Shown in pieces: positions 1-5,834 of a DNA stretch of 8,035 nt (position 1 is the stretch's first letter; every line of letters starts with the position of its first letter). Source of the stretch: an uncultured Ruminococcus sp. (GTDB lineage Bacteria; Bacillota; Clostridia; Oscillospirales; Ruminococcaceae). The notes below the pieces were generated by a model. The model was given only the letters and a program-made list of their open reading frames with translations. It was not told where the DNA came from and ran no database searches. A program made the translations under genes and the position numbers. The stretch covers positions 1 through 8,035 of the forward strand of contig UQYK01000069.1 of the NCBI GenBank assembly GCA_900545285.1. Direction: 5' to 3'.

Positions 1-121
1 CAACAAAATTATGCTCGAAAATCCACACATATTTCTTGTGAAGACAGGTTCTCAGATCGTCCAGCGCCTTTGTACTGTTGTGGTACACTTTGCTGACATG
101 CTGAAATTCTAAAAATGGCAT
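1..121 (-). pseudogene. PhnC-like ABC transporter ATPase, 5' end only, probably degenerate
   Basis: The minus-strand reading begins MPFLEFQHVSKVYHNSTKAL, the usual N-terminus of a phosphonate/phosphite importer ATPase that would power uptake from the cytoplasmic face of the membrane. It starts at ATG 121-119, with an AAGGAG ribosome site overlapping the stop codon of the phnD-like gene just upstream, so the two would be translationally linked. The frame stays open to the window edge. After ALDDL the expected beta-strand and Walker A are not normal: the reading LHKKYVWIFEHNFVG can be lined up with a pattern such as LHKGE(Y/F)V.I.GHNGxGK, but one residue is missing and two P-loop glycines are replaced by Glu and Phe. 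I infer a decayed gene. The alternative is a junction with unrelated DNA near position 50. Confidence 0.5.
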
Positions 122-133
122 GAGAAATACTCC

Positions 134-967
134 TTACGACTGCATGTTACGAATCGGATCATACCATGCATCGTCCACGGTCAGAAAGCACATTGCGTCC
201 GACTTTTTCTCATAAAGTCCCTGCTCCCCGGAATCCTTGGAGTAAAAAATCAGGGAGTCGTTGCCTACTTCGTCTGAAGTAAACAGATCCTGAATCGCTT
301 TCACATCCTCCGAACTCAAAGTGTCACCGTTATAGGCAAACGGACCGTTCAGAACTGGTGTGGACTGGATAACGGTATATTTTTCACCCTGAACGGTGTC
401 AAACGGTGCTGTGGCATCTGCATTTACAGCATAGACACTGCCGGCTTCGTTGGCTGTTCCGTCTATGCAGGCGGCATAGGGCACCATTTCCAGATCGCAG
501 CATCGGCTTCCCGTACTGCAAAAAAAGCTGTAATACAGCACATCATCCAGAGTACCCGGATTCTCCGGGCTGTACAAAGAGTGGATTTACCGCGCCATTG
601 GCCACCTTTGCCTGGCAATAGCCCTCGCCTCCCATACAGCAGCCGATCTGTGCCGTTCCGTTGGAAAGAGATTCAATCGCAATGGCATAGTCTGTGGTCA
701 GCTTCTGCTCCACTTTTTTCCAGTTGCCTTTTCAATCAGCTTTCCCACTTCATCTCTGGCTGCCTGATAATCTTCCGCAGATTCATTGGGATACCAAACC
801 AATGTGATGGTATCCGAGCTGTTTCCTGCATTCTTGGCAGCAGATTCATCCGATTGACTGCTTTCTGTAGAAGCACTGTCTGTTCCGGCAGAATTGCTGC
901 ATCCTACAGCAGAACTGCAAAGCATTCCGAAAGCCAGGATCGCCGCCCATGTTCTCTCTGTTTTCAT
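134..967 (-). pseudogene. PhnD-like phosphonate/phosphite-binding lipoprotein, frameshifted and internally deleted
   Basis: This would be the extracellular substrate-binding lipoprotein of the phn-type importer. ATG 967-965 is the better start, with AAGGAG nine bases upstream; an in-frame ATG at 988 lacks such a site. The N-terminus is a lipoprotein signal ending in a lipobox (SSAVGC), then a Ser/Asp/Glu-rich linker, then ITLVWYPNESAEDYQAARDE. At 714-719 an A6 run (coding sense) should be A7: the frame shifts, and the next frame reads VEQKLTTDYAIAIESLSNGT and AQIGCCMGGEGYCQAKV, typical of the family. A second shift near 560-563 (GGG for GG) restores the first frame (GTLDDVLYYSFF). The reading then jumps to CDLEMVPYAACIDGTA and an intact C-terminus ending DDAWYDPIRNM. 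The central Ser/Thr-rich ligand loop is absent, so roughly 60-80 residues appear deleted near 490-525. Length is about 278 codons against about 340 in the family. Confidence 0.78.
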
Positions 968-1029
968 TTGAAAAAACTCCTTTTTCATAATCTCAGAAAT
1001 TCCAATACACTTCGTAATTTCTGTTATTT

Positions 1030-1058
1030 ATTATATCGTTCCCTCGTAAAGAGCACTA
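1030..1058 (-). promoter_or_regulatory. Weak candidate promoter for the phnD-like gene
   Basis: On the minus strand a perfect TATAAT lies at 1035-1030, about 60 bases upstream of the phnD-like start. The hexamer 17 bases further upstream (TAGTGC, 1058-1053) is a poor -35 match. The call rests almost wholly on the -10 element. Confidence 0.3.
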
Positions 1059-1061
1059 GCA

Positions 1062-1240
1062 TCATCCTGTGAAACTCTCTGAAACAAATCCGGAGGAGCA
1101 CACTATTTTCGTAAACCAATCCACGCATTTCTCGGCAATACGATATTTTTCGTTAATTGCAGGTAAGCGATAAAAAAGTCGTCATTTTCACAAGATTTTG
1201 CAAAAACAGCCATTTCCGAAACAGATACCTCTAATCCCCT
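1062..1240 (-). pseudogene. Unidentified coding remnant upstream of phnD-like gene
   Basis: Two overlapping minus-strand frames read like protein. One gives EVSVSEMAVFAKSCENDDFF and runs to a TAG at 1103-1105. The other gives NEKYRIAEKCVDWFTKIVCS and ends at TGA 1062-1064. They would join into one reading (ENDDFFYRLPAINEKYRIAE) if the T6 run on the minus strand (1172-1177) were T7, the same kind of homopolymer loss seen in the phnD-like gene. No good start codon with a ribosome site is visible, and the upstream end runs into the promoter of the plus-strand gene pair. I do not recognise the family. It may be the 3' end of a small gene once placed before phnD. Chance open frames are a real alternative. 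Confidence 0.3.
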
Positions 1241-1259
1241 GCAACTTATAAGAAACCCT

Positions 1260-1288
1260 TTGATTTTCCTGTAGATTTATGGTATAAT
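1260..1288 (+). promoter_or_regulatory. Sigma-A promoter of the Dabb-tag pair
   Basis: TTGATT at 1260-1265 and TATAAT at 1283-1288 are separated by exactly 17 bases, and TGG directly precedes the -10 (an extended -10-like context). The start point should lie near 1295, leaving a leader of about 30 bases before the first gene. This rules out an in-frame ATG at 1287, which sits inside the -10 box, as the start of that gene. Confidence 0.82.
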
Positions 1289-1325
1289 GAGAGTAAAATT
1301 CAAACACATTTCAGGAGGAAATCAT

Positions 1326-1619
1326 ATGCTGCATCATATTATTGTAAAATGGAATGCCAATGTGGACAAGGAAGCTGCTGCCCAAAAAGTACACCTGTTA
1401 TATGCCGCTGCTGCCAAAATCCCTGGTATACAGCAGGTGGAAATCAGAGAAAATATCATTCCACGGGATAATCGGTATGATATCATGATTGTTCTGAACA
1501 TGGAAGAATCTGCACTCTCCGCATGGGATCAAAGCGAACTGCACCGGCAATGGAAAGCCCAATTCGGCCCATTGATGGAAAAAAAGTGCATCTTCGATTG
1601 CGAAAGCCCGACAATATAA
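1326..1619 (+). CDS. Dabb (stress-responsive A/B-barrel) domain protein
   Basis: A 97-residue cytoplasmic protein with the hallmarks of the Dabb fold: it opens MLHHIIVKWN, with a basic or hydrophobic first strand, followed by a helix (KEAAAQKVHLLYAAAAKIPG), a second strand QQVEIRENI, then DNRYDIMIVLNMEESALSAW and a helix with DQSELHRQW, ending in a strand. This small dimeric ferredoxin-like barrel is found in stress-responsive proteins and in some enzymes of polyketide or aromatic metabolism; no catalytic function can be assigned here. Length is normal for a single-domain Dabb protein. The start is fixed by AGGAGG at 1313-1318, seven bases before ATG 1326. It is the first gene after a strong promoter and lies 62 bases upstream of tag, so the two are probably co-transcribed. 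Confidence 0.87.
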   Translation: MLHHIIVKWNANVDKEAAAQKVHLLYAAAAKIPGIQQVEIRENIIPRDNRYDIMIVLNMEESALSAWDQSELHRQWKAQFGPLMEKKCIFDCESPTI

Positions 1620-1620
1620 A

Positions 1621-1650
1621 AAACTTCCCTGGAAAAATCCAGAGAGGTTT
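1621..1650. terminator. Hairpin between Dabb gene and tag, possible attenuator or terminator
   Basis: Arms 1621-1633 and 1638-1650 pair over 13 positions with one mismatch and one G-T wobble around an AAAA loop. On the plus strand only TTTCTC follows, so termination there would be weak or partial. On the minus strand the same stem is followed by TTTTTTATATT and would make a better terminator, but no minus-strand gene lies just upstream. It may lower transcription into tag or block antisense reading. Confidence 0.45.
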
Positions 1651-1681
1651 CTCAAAAATACGATAAGAAGAGGGCGATTCC

Positions 1682-2242
1682 GTGCAAAACCGCTGCAAAT
1701 GGTGCAATTTAAACAATCCACGCTATATCGCCTATCACGATACTGAATGGGGCATACTGCGTACAGAGGATGCCTATTTGTTTGAAATGCTGCTGTTAGA
1801 GTCATTTCAGGCAGGACTGTCCTGGGAATGCGTTTTAAACAAACGGGAAAATTTCAGAAAAGCCTTTGACAATTTTGATTATTCCAAAATAGCTGCCTAC
1901 AAGGAAGAAAAGCTTCAGACACTGTATGAAGAGAAAGGAATCATCCGCAACAAGCGGAAGATTTGTGCCAGCGTTCAGAATGCCCGGATTTTTGGCGAAA
2001 TTTCTTCTGCGTATGGGAATTTTTATTCCTACCTGTGTCAATTTACACATGGAAAAACATTTGTAGAACTTGGAAAGACAACCAGTCCCCTATCCGATCA
2101 AATTTCCGCCGATCTCAAAAGACGTGGTATGAAATATGTCGGGAGCACGGTTCTCTATTCCTATCTGCAAGCAATCGGCGTATTGTACGCGCACGATGAA
2201 ACCTGTGATTTGTACCGGCCTCCCGCAGATATCGTGCTTTAA
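1682..2242 (+). CDS. tag: DNA-3-methyladenine glycosylase I
   Basis: Base-excision repair enzyme that removes 3-methyladenine from alkylated DNA. The 186-residue protein aligns over its whole length with E. coli Tag (187 residues). The zinc site is complete: Cys5, His19, His171 and Cys175 correspond to E. coli Cys4, His17, His175 and Cys179, with the HxxxC spacing kept (HDETC). The base-recognition pocket is also present: Glu40 and Trp48 in LFEMLLLESFQAGLSW match E. coli Glu38 and Trp46, and YIAYHDTEWG is the usual N-terminal block. KRGMKYVGSTVLYSYLQAIG is the conserved C-terminal helix region. Translation starts at GTG 1682, supported by AAGAGGG at 1668-1674. The gene is intact, but its stop codon lies at the breakpoint of the truncated symporter gene on the other strand, so its native 3' flank and terminator may be lost. 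Confidence 0.96.
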   Translation: MQNRCKWCNLNNPRYIAYHDTEWGILRTEDAYLFEMLLLESFQAGLSWECVLNKRENFRKAFDNFDYSKIAAYKEEKLQTLYEEKGIIRNKRKICASVQNARIFGEISSAYGNFYSYLCQFTHGKTFVELGKTTSPLSDQISADLKRRGMKYVGSTVLYSYLQAIGVLYAHDETCDLYRPPADIVL

Positions 2243-3200
2243 ACGGTTTTACCACATCGCAACAAAGAAAAAATGTGATTGCGCCAATGATCAGCATATT
2301 CCGCTTGCCGATCTTCTTAATGATGAAAGCGGTAAAGAACATAACACTGATTTGTACCAGGTTTGCGATCAGGTTCATGGTGCCGACCATATTTTCATTG
2401 TGGAGAATGTTCTTTGCATAGTAAACAGCAGTGCCGCCGTTCAGGGAATAGTTGATAAAAATGAATACCAGCGTTACAGTAATCATGATCCAGTACTTGT
2501 TTTTGAACAGCAGGCCGATACCCTTCAGGAACGGTACTTTTTCCTGTTTGGTTTCTTTGGCCGGGACAACGCGTTCCTTGGTTCCGGTAAAGGTAATCAT
2601 GAATGCGATGACTGCCAGAATGCCGAATACAGCAAATGTTTTTGTCCATGCAGAGAGATTGTCACCGAAGAACTGTACCAGCGGCAGTGTCAGGTTGGTG
2701 ATGAGCAGTGTGCCGGTGGTTGCAAGAATCATACGGAAGATGCTGAGGACAGAACGTTCATACTGGTTCTGTGTAATCAGAGCATTCAGAGTTGCATAAG
2801 GGACATTGATTGCGGTGTACACCACAGAAGAAACCAGATTGTAGGTGATGAAGATGTATACCAGTTTTGAGGTTTCTCCCAGTCCGGAGGGGACGGAAAA
2901 CAGGAGAATACCGGCGAGGGCAAAAGGAATTGCCATACGCAGAATCCACGGGCGGCATTTGCCGAATCGAGACTTGGTGCGGTCTACGATAACGCCCATG
3001 ATCAAATCGGTAACGCCGTCAAATGCTCTCGACAGCAGCATGATGGTACCGATTGTCACAGCACTGACATGCACATAATCGGTATAATAAAAGAGCAGGA
3101 ATGCGGACATTGCGGAGTAGATGATGTTACATCCCAGATCTCCGCAGCCATAGGAAAAACGTTCTCAGAAGCTGATTTTTGTTTTGGAATTGGAAGCCAT
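2243..3200 (-). pseudogene. GPH-family sugar:cation symporter (MelB/XylP/GusB type), nonsense mutation and 3' truncation
   Basis: This would be a 12-helix inner-membrane importer of glycosides, pentosides or hexuronides. The native start is ATG 3200-3198, with AGGAGG at 3209-3214. The reading is MASNSKTKISF, then TGA at 3167-3165, then ERFSYGCGDLGCNIIYSA and the long open part. The family consensus at this point is SFWERFSYG or SYGxGD, so TGA replaces a Trp codon (TGG). The loop 2-3 signature is present at about residues 73-85 (DRTKSRFGKCRPW), preceded by DLIMG where the family normally has DPIMG. Other blocks are INVPYATLNALIT and a central loop KETKQEKVPFLKGIGLLFKN. Recognisable sequence stops at AITFFL (about 2265, residue 312 of about 450), and the frame then runs antisense through tag. 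About four helices are lost. It lies downstream of the araC-type gene on the same strand. Confidence 0.82.
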
Positions 3201-3219
3201 TCAGGTTTCCTCCTTTCGT

Positions 3220-3282
3220 TTTTGTTGTCTTAATTATAACCGATATCCTGGCGGCTGAAAAGGCGGTATTCAGACAACAAAA
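3220..3282. promoter_or_regulatory. Perfect 11-bp inverted repeat bracketing the symporter promoter
   Basis: TTTTGTTGTCT at 3220-3230 and its exact reverse complement AGACAACAAAA at 3272-3282 are separated by 41 bases. The promoter lies wholly between them: one arm covers the expected start point, the other sits about 10 bases upstream of the -35. This is a likely paired operator for a regulator of the symporter, most simply the AraC-family protein encoded next to it. Confidence 0.6.
3233..3261 (-). promoter_or_regulatory. Promoter of the GPH symporter gene
   Basis: On the minus strand TTTTCA (3261-3256) and TATAAT (3238-3233) are separated by 17 bases, about 33 bases before the ATG at 3200. 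The -10 is perfect and the -35 matches four of six positions, as expected for a promoter that needs an activator such as an AraC-family protein. Confidence 0.68.
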
Positions 3283-3362
3283 TAGGACAATTCCGATATT
3301 TTTGGAAAAGTAGCTTCCAAGAGGTGCATTTTAACAGAATTTAACGGTAATGCTTCCAATAC

Positions 3363-3393
3363 AAAAAAGGACTGCTGTTGCAAAGCAGTCCTT
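3363..3393 (-). terminator. Intrinsic terminator of the araC-family gene
   Basis: A perfect 10-bp stem (AAGGACTGCT with AGCAGTCCTT; arms 3393-3384 and 3376-3367) with a 7-base loop is followed on the minus strand by a T run (3368-3363). It lies about 100 bases after the araC-family stop and upstream of the symporter promoter, so regulator and transporter are separate transcription units. The 100 bases between the stop codon and the stem (3394-3494) show nothing further. Confidence 0.88.
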
Positions 3394-3494
3394 GGATTCA
3401 TTATTCTTTTTGAGAGGGTCTGATTTGATGCAAAAATGAAAACAGCTGTCACATTCTGTAAATGCAGCACTGCCAGACAGTCTGCACGCTGGCT

Positions 3495-4352
3495 TTATTC
3501 AGCATTTCCTTTGAATTCCCGGCGCTTTTCTTTTGGCGTACAGTGATAGCGCTCTTTAAAAAGCTGCATGGTATGTTTGTAATTGGTGCAGCCGTGATCT
3601 TCCAAGATCTCACCGATGCTGCGGTCAGTTTCCTGCAAATCCCGGACAACTTTATGCAGGCGAATTTCATACAAATACTGTATGACCGTAAGACCCAGCT
3701 GCTTCTTAAAAAGCCGGGATAAATAGTCCGGGTTGTAGCCAAAGTGTGCTGCAACATCTTCCACAACAATTTTTTCGCTGTGGTGACTTTCCACGTACCG
3801 CATGATGTCTTTTACTTTATTGATCGCACGATTTCTCTGATGAACCGTTTTGTCGATGAGCCGGATGGAATAGGAGTGCACCAAGGTATACAATAGATCA
3901 TAGAGCAGACTGTTGAATTTCAGAAGGTACGCATCGGGGCGCACATCGTAGACAATGTACATATCCGTGAAAATTTTCTTGACACGTTCCAGCCGGGTTA
4001 CTTCTACCGGATTCTCCGGATGCATGTCCACATGAAATTCCAGGAAATCGTGTGCCGGAATATATTTTTCCAGCAAGGCTCCGGGAATCAGCAAAACCAG
4101 CGCCTTATTTTTCTGAGATGTCACCAAGTGAATGACACGGGGATTGACAACGGAAAACTCACCGGGGCGGAGCGTTTGCCGGACATTGTTTTCAAATTGC
4201 GTGGTCATGCTGCCTTCCATCATGTACACCAGCTCCAGACTGTTGTGCCAGTATGGCGCTACATAACTGCCGCTGTCCTCCGATAAATAGAAACGCACTT
4301 CAATATCCGGACTGCTAGATACAATTTCGTGTCGGATTTTATTCTCATTCAT
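3495..4352 (-). CDS. AraC-family transcriptional regulator with cupin sensor domain
   Basis: Cytoplasmic DNA-binding regulator of 285 residues, usual for the family. An N-terminal cupin/AraC-type ligand domain is visible at about residues 30-80 (PYWHNSLELVYMMEGSM, then LRPGEFSVVNPRVIHLV). A helical linker follows at about 120-180. The double helix-turn-helix lies at about 176-280: VVEDVAAHFGYNPDYLSRLFK is the first HTH, and SIGEILEDHGCTNYKHTMQLF with YHCTPKEKRREF the second. The usual Pro-x-x-(Tyr/Phe)-Arg ending is altered to PKEKRREF. The start at ATG 4352 has only a weak ribosome site (GGTGGCAGG). It has its own promoter and terminator and faces the sugar symporter, so it probably senses the transported sugar and activates that gene; this role is inferred. 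The gene appears intact although its presumed target is broken. Confidence 0.93.
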   Translation of the reverse strand: MNENKIRHEIVSSSPDIEVRFYLSEDSGSYVAPYWHNSLELVYMMEGSMTTQFENNVRQTLRPGEFSVVNPRVIHLVTSQKNKALVLLIPGALLEKYIPAHDFLEFHVDMHPENPVEVTRLERVKKIFTDMYIVYDVRPDAYLLKFNSLLYDLLYTLVHSYSIRLIDKTVHQRNRAINKVKDIMRYVESHHSEKIVVEDVAAHFGYNPDYLSRLFKKQLGLTVIQYLYEIRLHKVVRDLQETDRSIGEILEDHGCTNYKHTMQLFKERYHCTPKEKRREFKGNAE

Positions 4353-4394
4353 TGCCTGCCACCATAAAAAGAAAAATTTTTGCTTTTAGAAGGT

Positions 4395-4430
4395 GTTCCC
4401 GTAAAATCTGCACAAGCACTTTATGGGAAC
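4395..4430 (-). promoter_or_regulatory. Inverted repeat at the 5' end of the araC-family transcript
   Basis: Arms GTTCCCGTAAA (4395-4405) and TTTATGGGAAC (4420-4430) pair with one G-T position around a 14-base loop. The promoter -10 ends at 4438, so transcription should start near 4431 and the RNA would begin with this hairpin. It could be a 5' stabilising stem, or an operator overlapping the start point. About 42 bases, mostly A/T, separate it from the start codon. Confidence 0.5.
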
Positions 4431-4437
4431 TCGCTTT

Positions 4438-4466
4438 AGTATAGCATGGTATGTTGGAATCGTCAA
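4438..4466 (-). promoter_or_regulatory. Promoter of the araC-family gene
   Basis: TTGACG (4466-4461) and TATACT (4443-4438) on the minus strand are separated by 17 bases. Both hexamers match five of six consensus bases. The promoter sits in the 142-bp gap after the lacI-family gene, where no terminator for lacI is visible, so some read-through from lacI into araC is possible. Confidence 0.83.
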
Positions 4467-4494
4467 TGATTTTGTGAAAACTCGTATCGTATAT

Positions 4495-5568
4495 TTAAAT
4501 ATAGTACTCCGGCTCATTTTCCGTAGAAATATACTGGTGCACACTCTGCCGAATAACCAGGGTGCACTGCAACTCTGTTTTTACAATTGCCTTATGACCG
4601 CCGTTCATGCGGTCTGTCAGAATTTGAATGGCCAGGTGTGCCATCTCTGCTTTTGGCAGCGAAACAGTGGTCAGCATAGGGACAGTGTACTGAGATTCTA
4701 CAATATTGTCACTGGAAATGACAGAAGGATGATAGTACCAATTTTTGCTCTGTGTCAGATATTTCAGCATGCCGATTGCCAGAATATCGTTGGCGCAGTA
4801 AAATGCACTGGGCGGTGTTTCCTGCTGCGAAAAATATGCCATAGCCTGATAGCCATTTTTCTCATTGGACGTGATATCATAAACATCATCAATATCCGGC
4901 GCAATGCCGTGGTGCACCAGAGCCTCCTGATATCCAATGTACCGGGTTTCATTGTGGCAGTCTCCCACATAGCCGATTTTCTGATGGCCGCAGGAGATCA
5001 GATAGTTCGCGGCGGTCAGTGCAATTTTTCTGCCGTCACATAAAACCTCGTCTACCTCATAGGTGGTGGAGTTCCGGTTAATGGAGATGAGATTTTTCTC
5101 ATAGCGTTTCAGCGTTTTCAGTCCCTTTTGTGAGCACTTTCCAATGAGAATCAATCCGTCATGCTTTTGCTTGACATCCCGGAACATCTGTGCTGCCAAT
5201 TTTTCAATTTCTGCAAAGTCAGTCTTTTTTTCACTGGAAAAGACAGCATGCCGCCAGATATTTTCAATCAGCCCGCCGCTTTTGCGTACTTCAATTTCTA
5301 TCAACCGGAGCATCTCGCTATAGAGAGGATCCGTCTCATCCGAGTTCACACGTGTCAGCAAGATATTGATATGATATATATTTTGCGGCGTGTTTCCGTT
5401 TTTTAATGCTTTTGCAGCTTCATTCGGGACATAGCCGATTTCACGTGCCGTCTGTAGGATGCGTTCTTTGAGTTCCATAGAGTGGCATTTGTGCTCCGGA
5501 TTCCGCAGGACACGTGCCACAGTAGACACTGATGCCCCGGTTAATGCCGCAATTTTTGTAATGGACAT
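4495..5568 (-). CDS. LacI-family transcriptional regulator
   Basis: Repressor-type regulator of 357 residues. The N-terminal HTH is at residues 2-22 (ITKIAALTGASVSTVARVLR). The hinge YVPNEAAKALKNG at 46-58 carries the Leu55-type residue that in this family inserts at the central CpG of the operator. The periplasmic-binding-protein-like sensor domain follows: DGLILIGK at about 137-144, YLISCGHQKIGYVGD at 189-203, SAFYCANDILAIGMLKYL at 254-271, and PMLTTVSLPKAEMAHLA at 297-313. The start ATG 5568 is preceded by GAGGTGA at 5575-5581. It is divergent from the ABC operon, and the shared region contains palindromes with a central CG, the classic LacI-family operator form. I infer it represses that operon and itself. 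The effector is unknown; the family usually senses sugars. Confidence 0.95.
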   Translation of the reverse strand: MSITKIAALTGASVSTVARVLRNPEHKCHSMELKERILQTAREIGYVPNEAAKALKNGNTPQNIYHINILLTRVNSDETDPLYSEMLRLIEIEVRKSGGLIENIWRHAVFSSEKKTDFAEIEKLAAQMFRDVKQKHDGLILIGKCSQKGLKTLKRYEKNLISINRNSTTYEVDEVLCDGRKIALTAANYLISCGHQKIGYVGDCHNETRYIGYQEALVHHGIAPDIDDVYDITSNEKNGYQAMAYFSQQETPPSAFYCANDILAIGMLKYLTQSKNWYYHPSVISSDNIVESQYTVPMLTTVSLPKAEMAHLAIQILTDRMNGGHKAIVKTELQCTLVIRQSVHQYISTENEPEYYI

Positions 5569-5615
5569 TTCTTTTCACCTCATATCCTATTATATCTATC
5601 TGTATTCTGTATTTT

Positions 5616-5644
5616 ATTATAACGGACAAAATTGAACTTGTCAA
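5616..5644 (-). promoter_or_regulatory. Consensus promoter of the lacI-family gene
   Basis: TTGACA (5644-5639), 17 bases, and TATAAT (5621-5616) on the minus strand match the sigma-A consensus perfectly. Such a strong promoter before a repressor gene fits autorepression. The expected start point is near 5609, leaving a leader of about 40 bases. Confidence 0.9.
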
Positions 5645-5650
5645 GGTATC

Positions 5651-5664
5651 TGACAACGATGTCA
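5651..5664. promoter_or_regulatory. LacI-family operator O1
   Basis: TGACAACGATGTCA is a near-palindrome centred on CG, with TGACA/TGTCA arms. It lies seven bases upstream of the lacI -35. It shares the core GACAACG(A/C)TGTCA with O3 near the ABC operon promoter, which supports a common regulator. Confidence 0.72.
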
Positions 5665-5834
5665 AAATAAAGATACGCATTCTCCTATCGGAGATATAGG
5701 ATAATAGAGAAAATGGCAGTATTACGTGGGATTTTTCTGGTATCGTTGTCACTTGTACTGCGAAATCAATGGCTTTCATGCTTGCAAAGCTGGAACGGCA
5801 GGAGATTTTATCTGTTTTTCTGGAAAAAAGCGCG
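5665..5834. other. Middle of the divergent control region, no gene seen
   Basis: The 379 bases between lacI and the ABC ATPase hold promoters and operators at the two ends. In this middle part I see a short inverted repeat (TCCTAT/ATAGGA near 5682-5700), a weak -35/-10 pair (TTGCAA at 5782-5787 with TTTTAT about 18 bases later) that could serve as a second ABC promoter, and the degenerate operator O2. No supported gene is present. Confidence 0.5.
5737..5752. promoter_or_regulatory. Possible degenerate LacI-family half-site O2
   Basis: CGTTGTCAC (5744-5752) exactly matches one arm of the O3 palindrome, including the central CG. The opposite arm (CTGGTATC) matches only four of eight bases. It may be a weak auxiliary site between O1 and O3. 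Confidence 0.4.

Noticed and set aside
15..24. Similarity between the minus strand at 15-24 (GGATTTTCGA) and the plus strand at 7978-7988 (GGATTTTTCGA), as possible mobile-element ends flanking the region.
   Set aside because: The match is short and AT-rich, and the left copy is better explained as degenerate phnC sequence.
2115..2242. C-terminal extension of the symporter frame antisense to tag.
   Set aside because: It is an arbitrary continuation past the breakpoint; the residues read as antisense tag and show no symporter features.
2136..2870. A long plus-strand frame (244 residues) antisense to the symporter.
   Set aside because: Rich in Cys/His/Asp with no domain pattern; it is the shadow of the membrane-protein gene on the other strand.
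3165..3167. Possible UGA-to-Trp genetic code change, since no intact gene here ends in TGA.
   Set aside because: Trp is encoded by TGG throughout and only one in-frame TGA occurs, in an already truncated gene; too few genes to infer recoding.
4423..5043. A 206-residue plus-strand frame antisense to the lacI-family gene.
   Set aside because: Shadow frame; the minus-strand reading has full LacI-family architecture.
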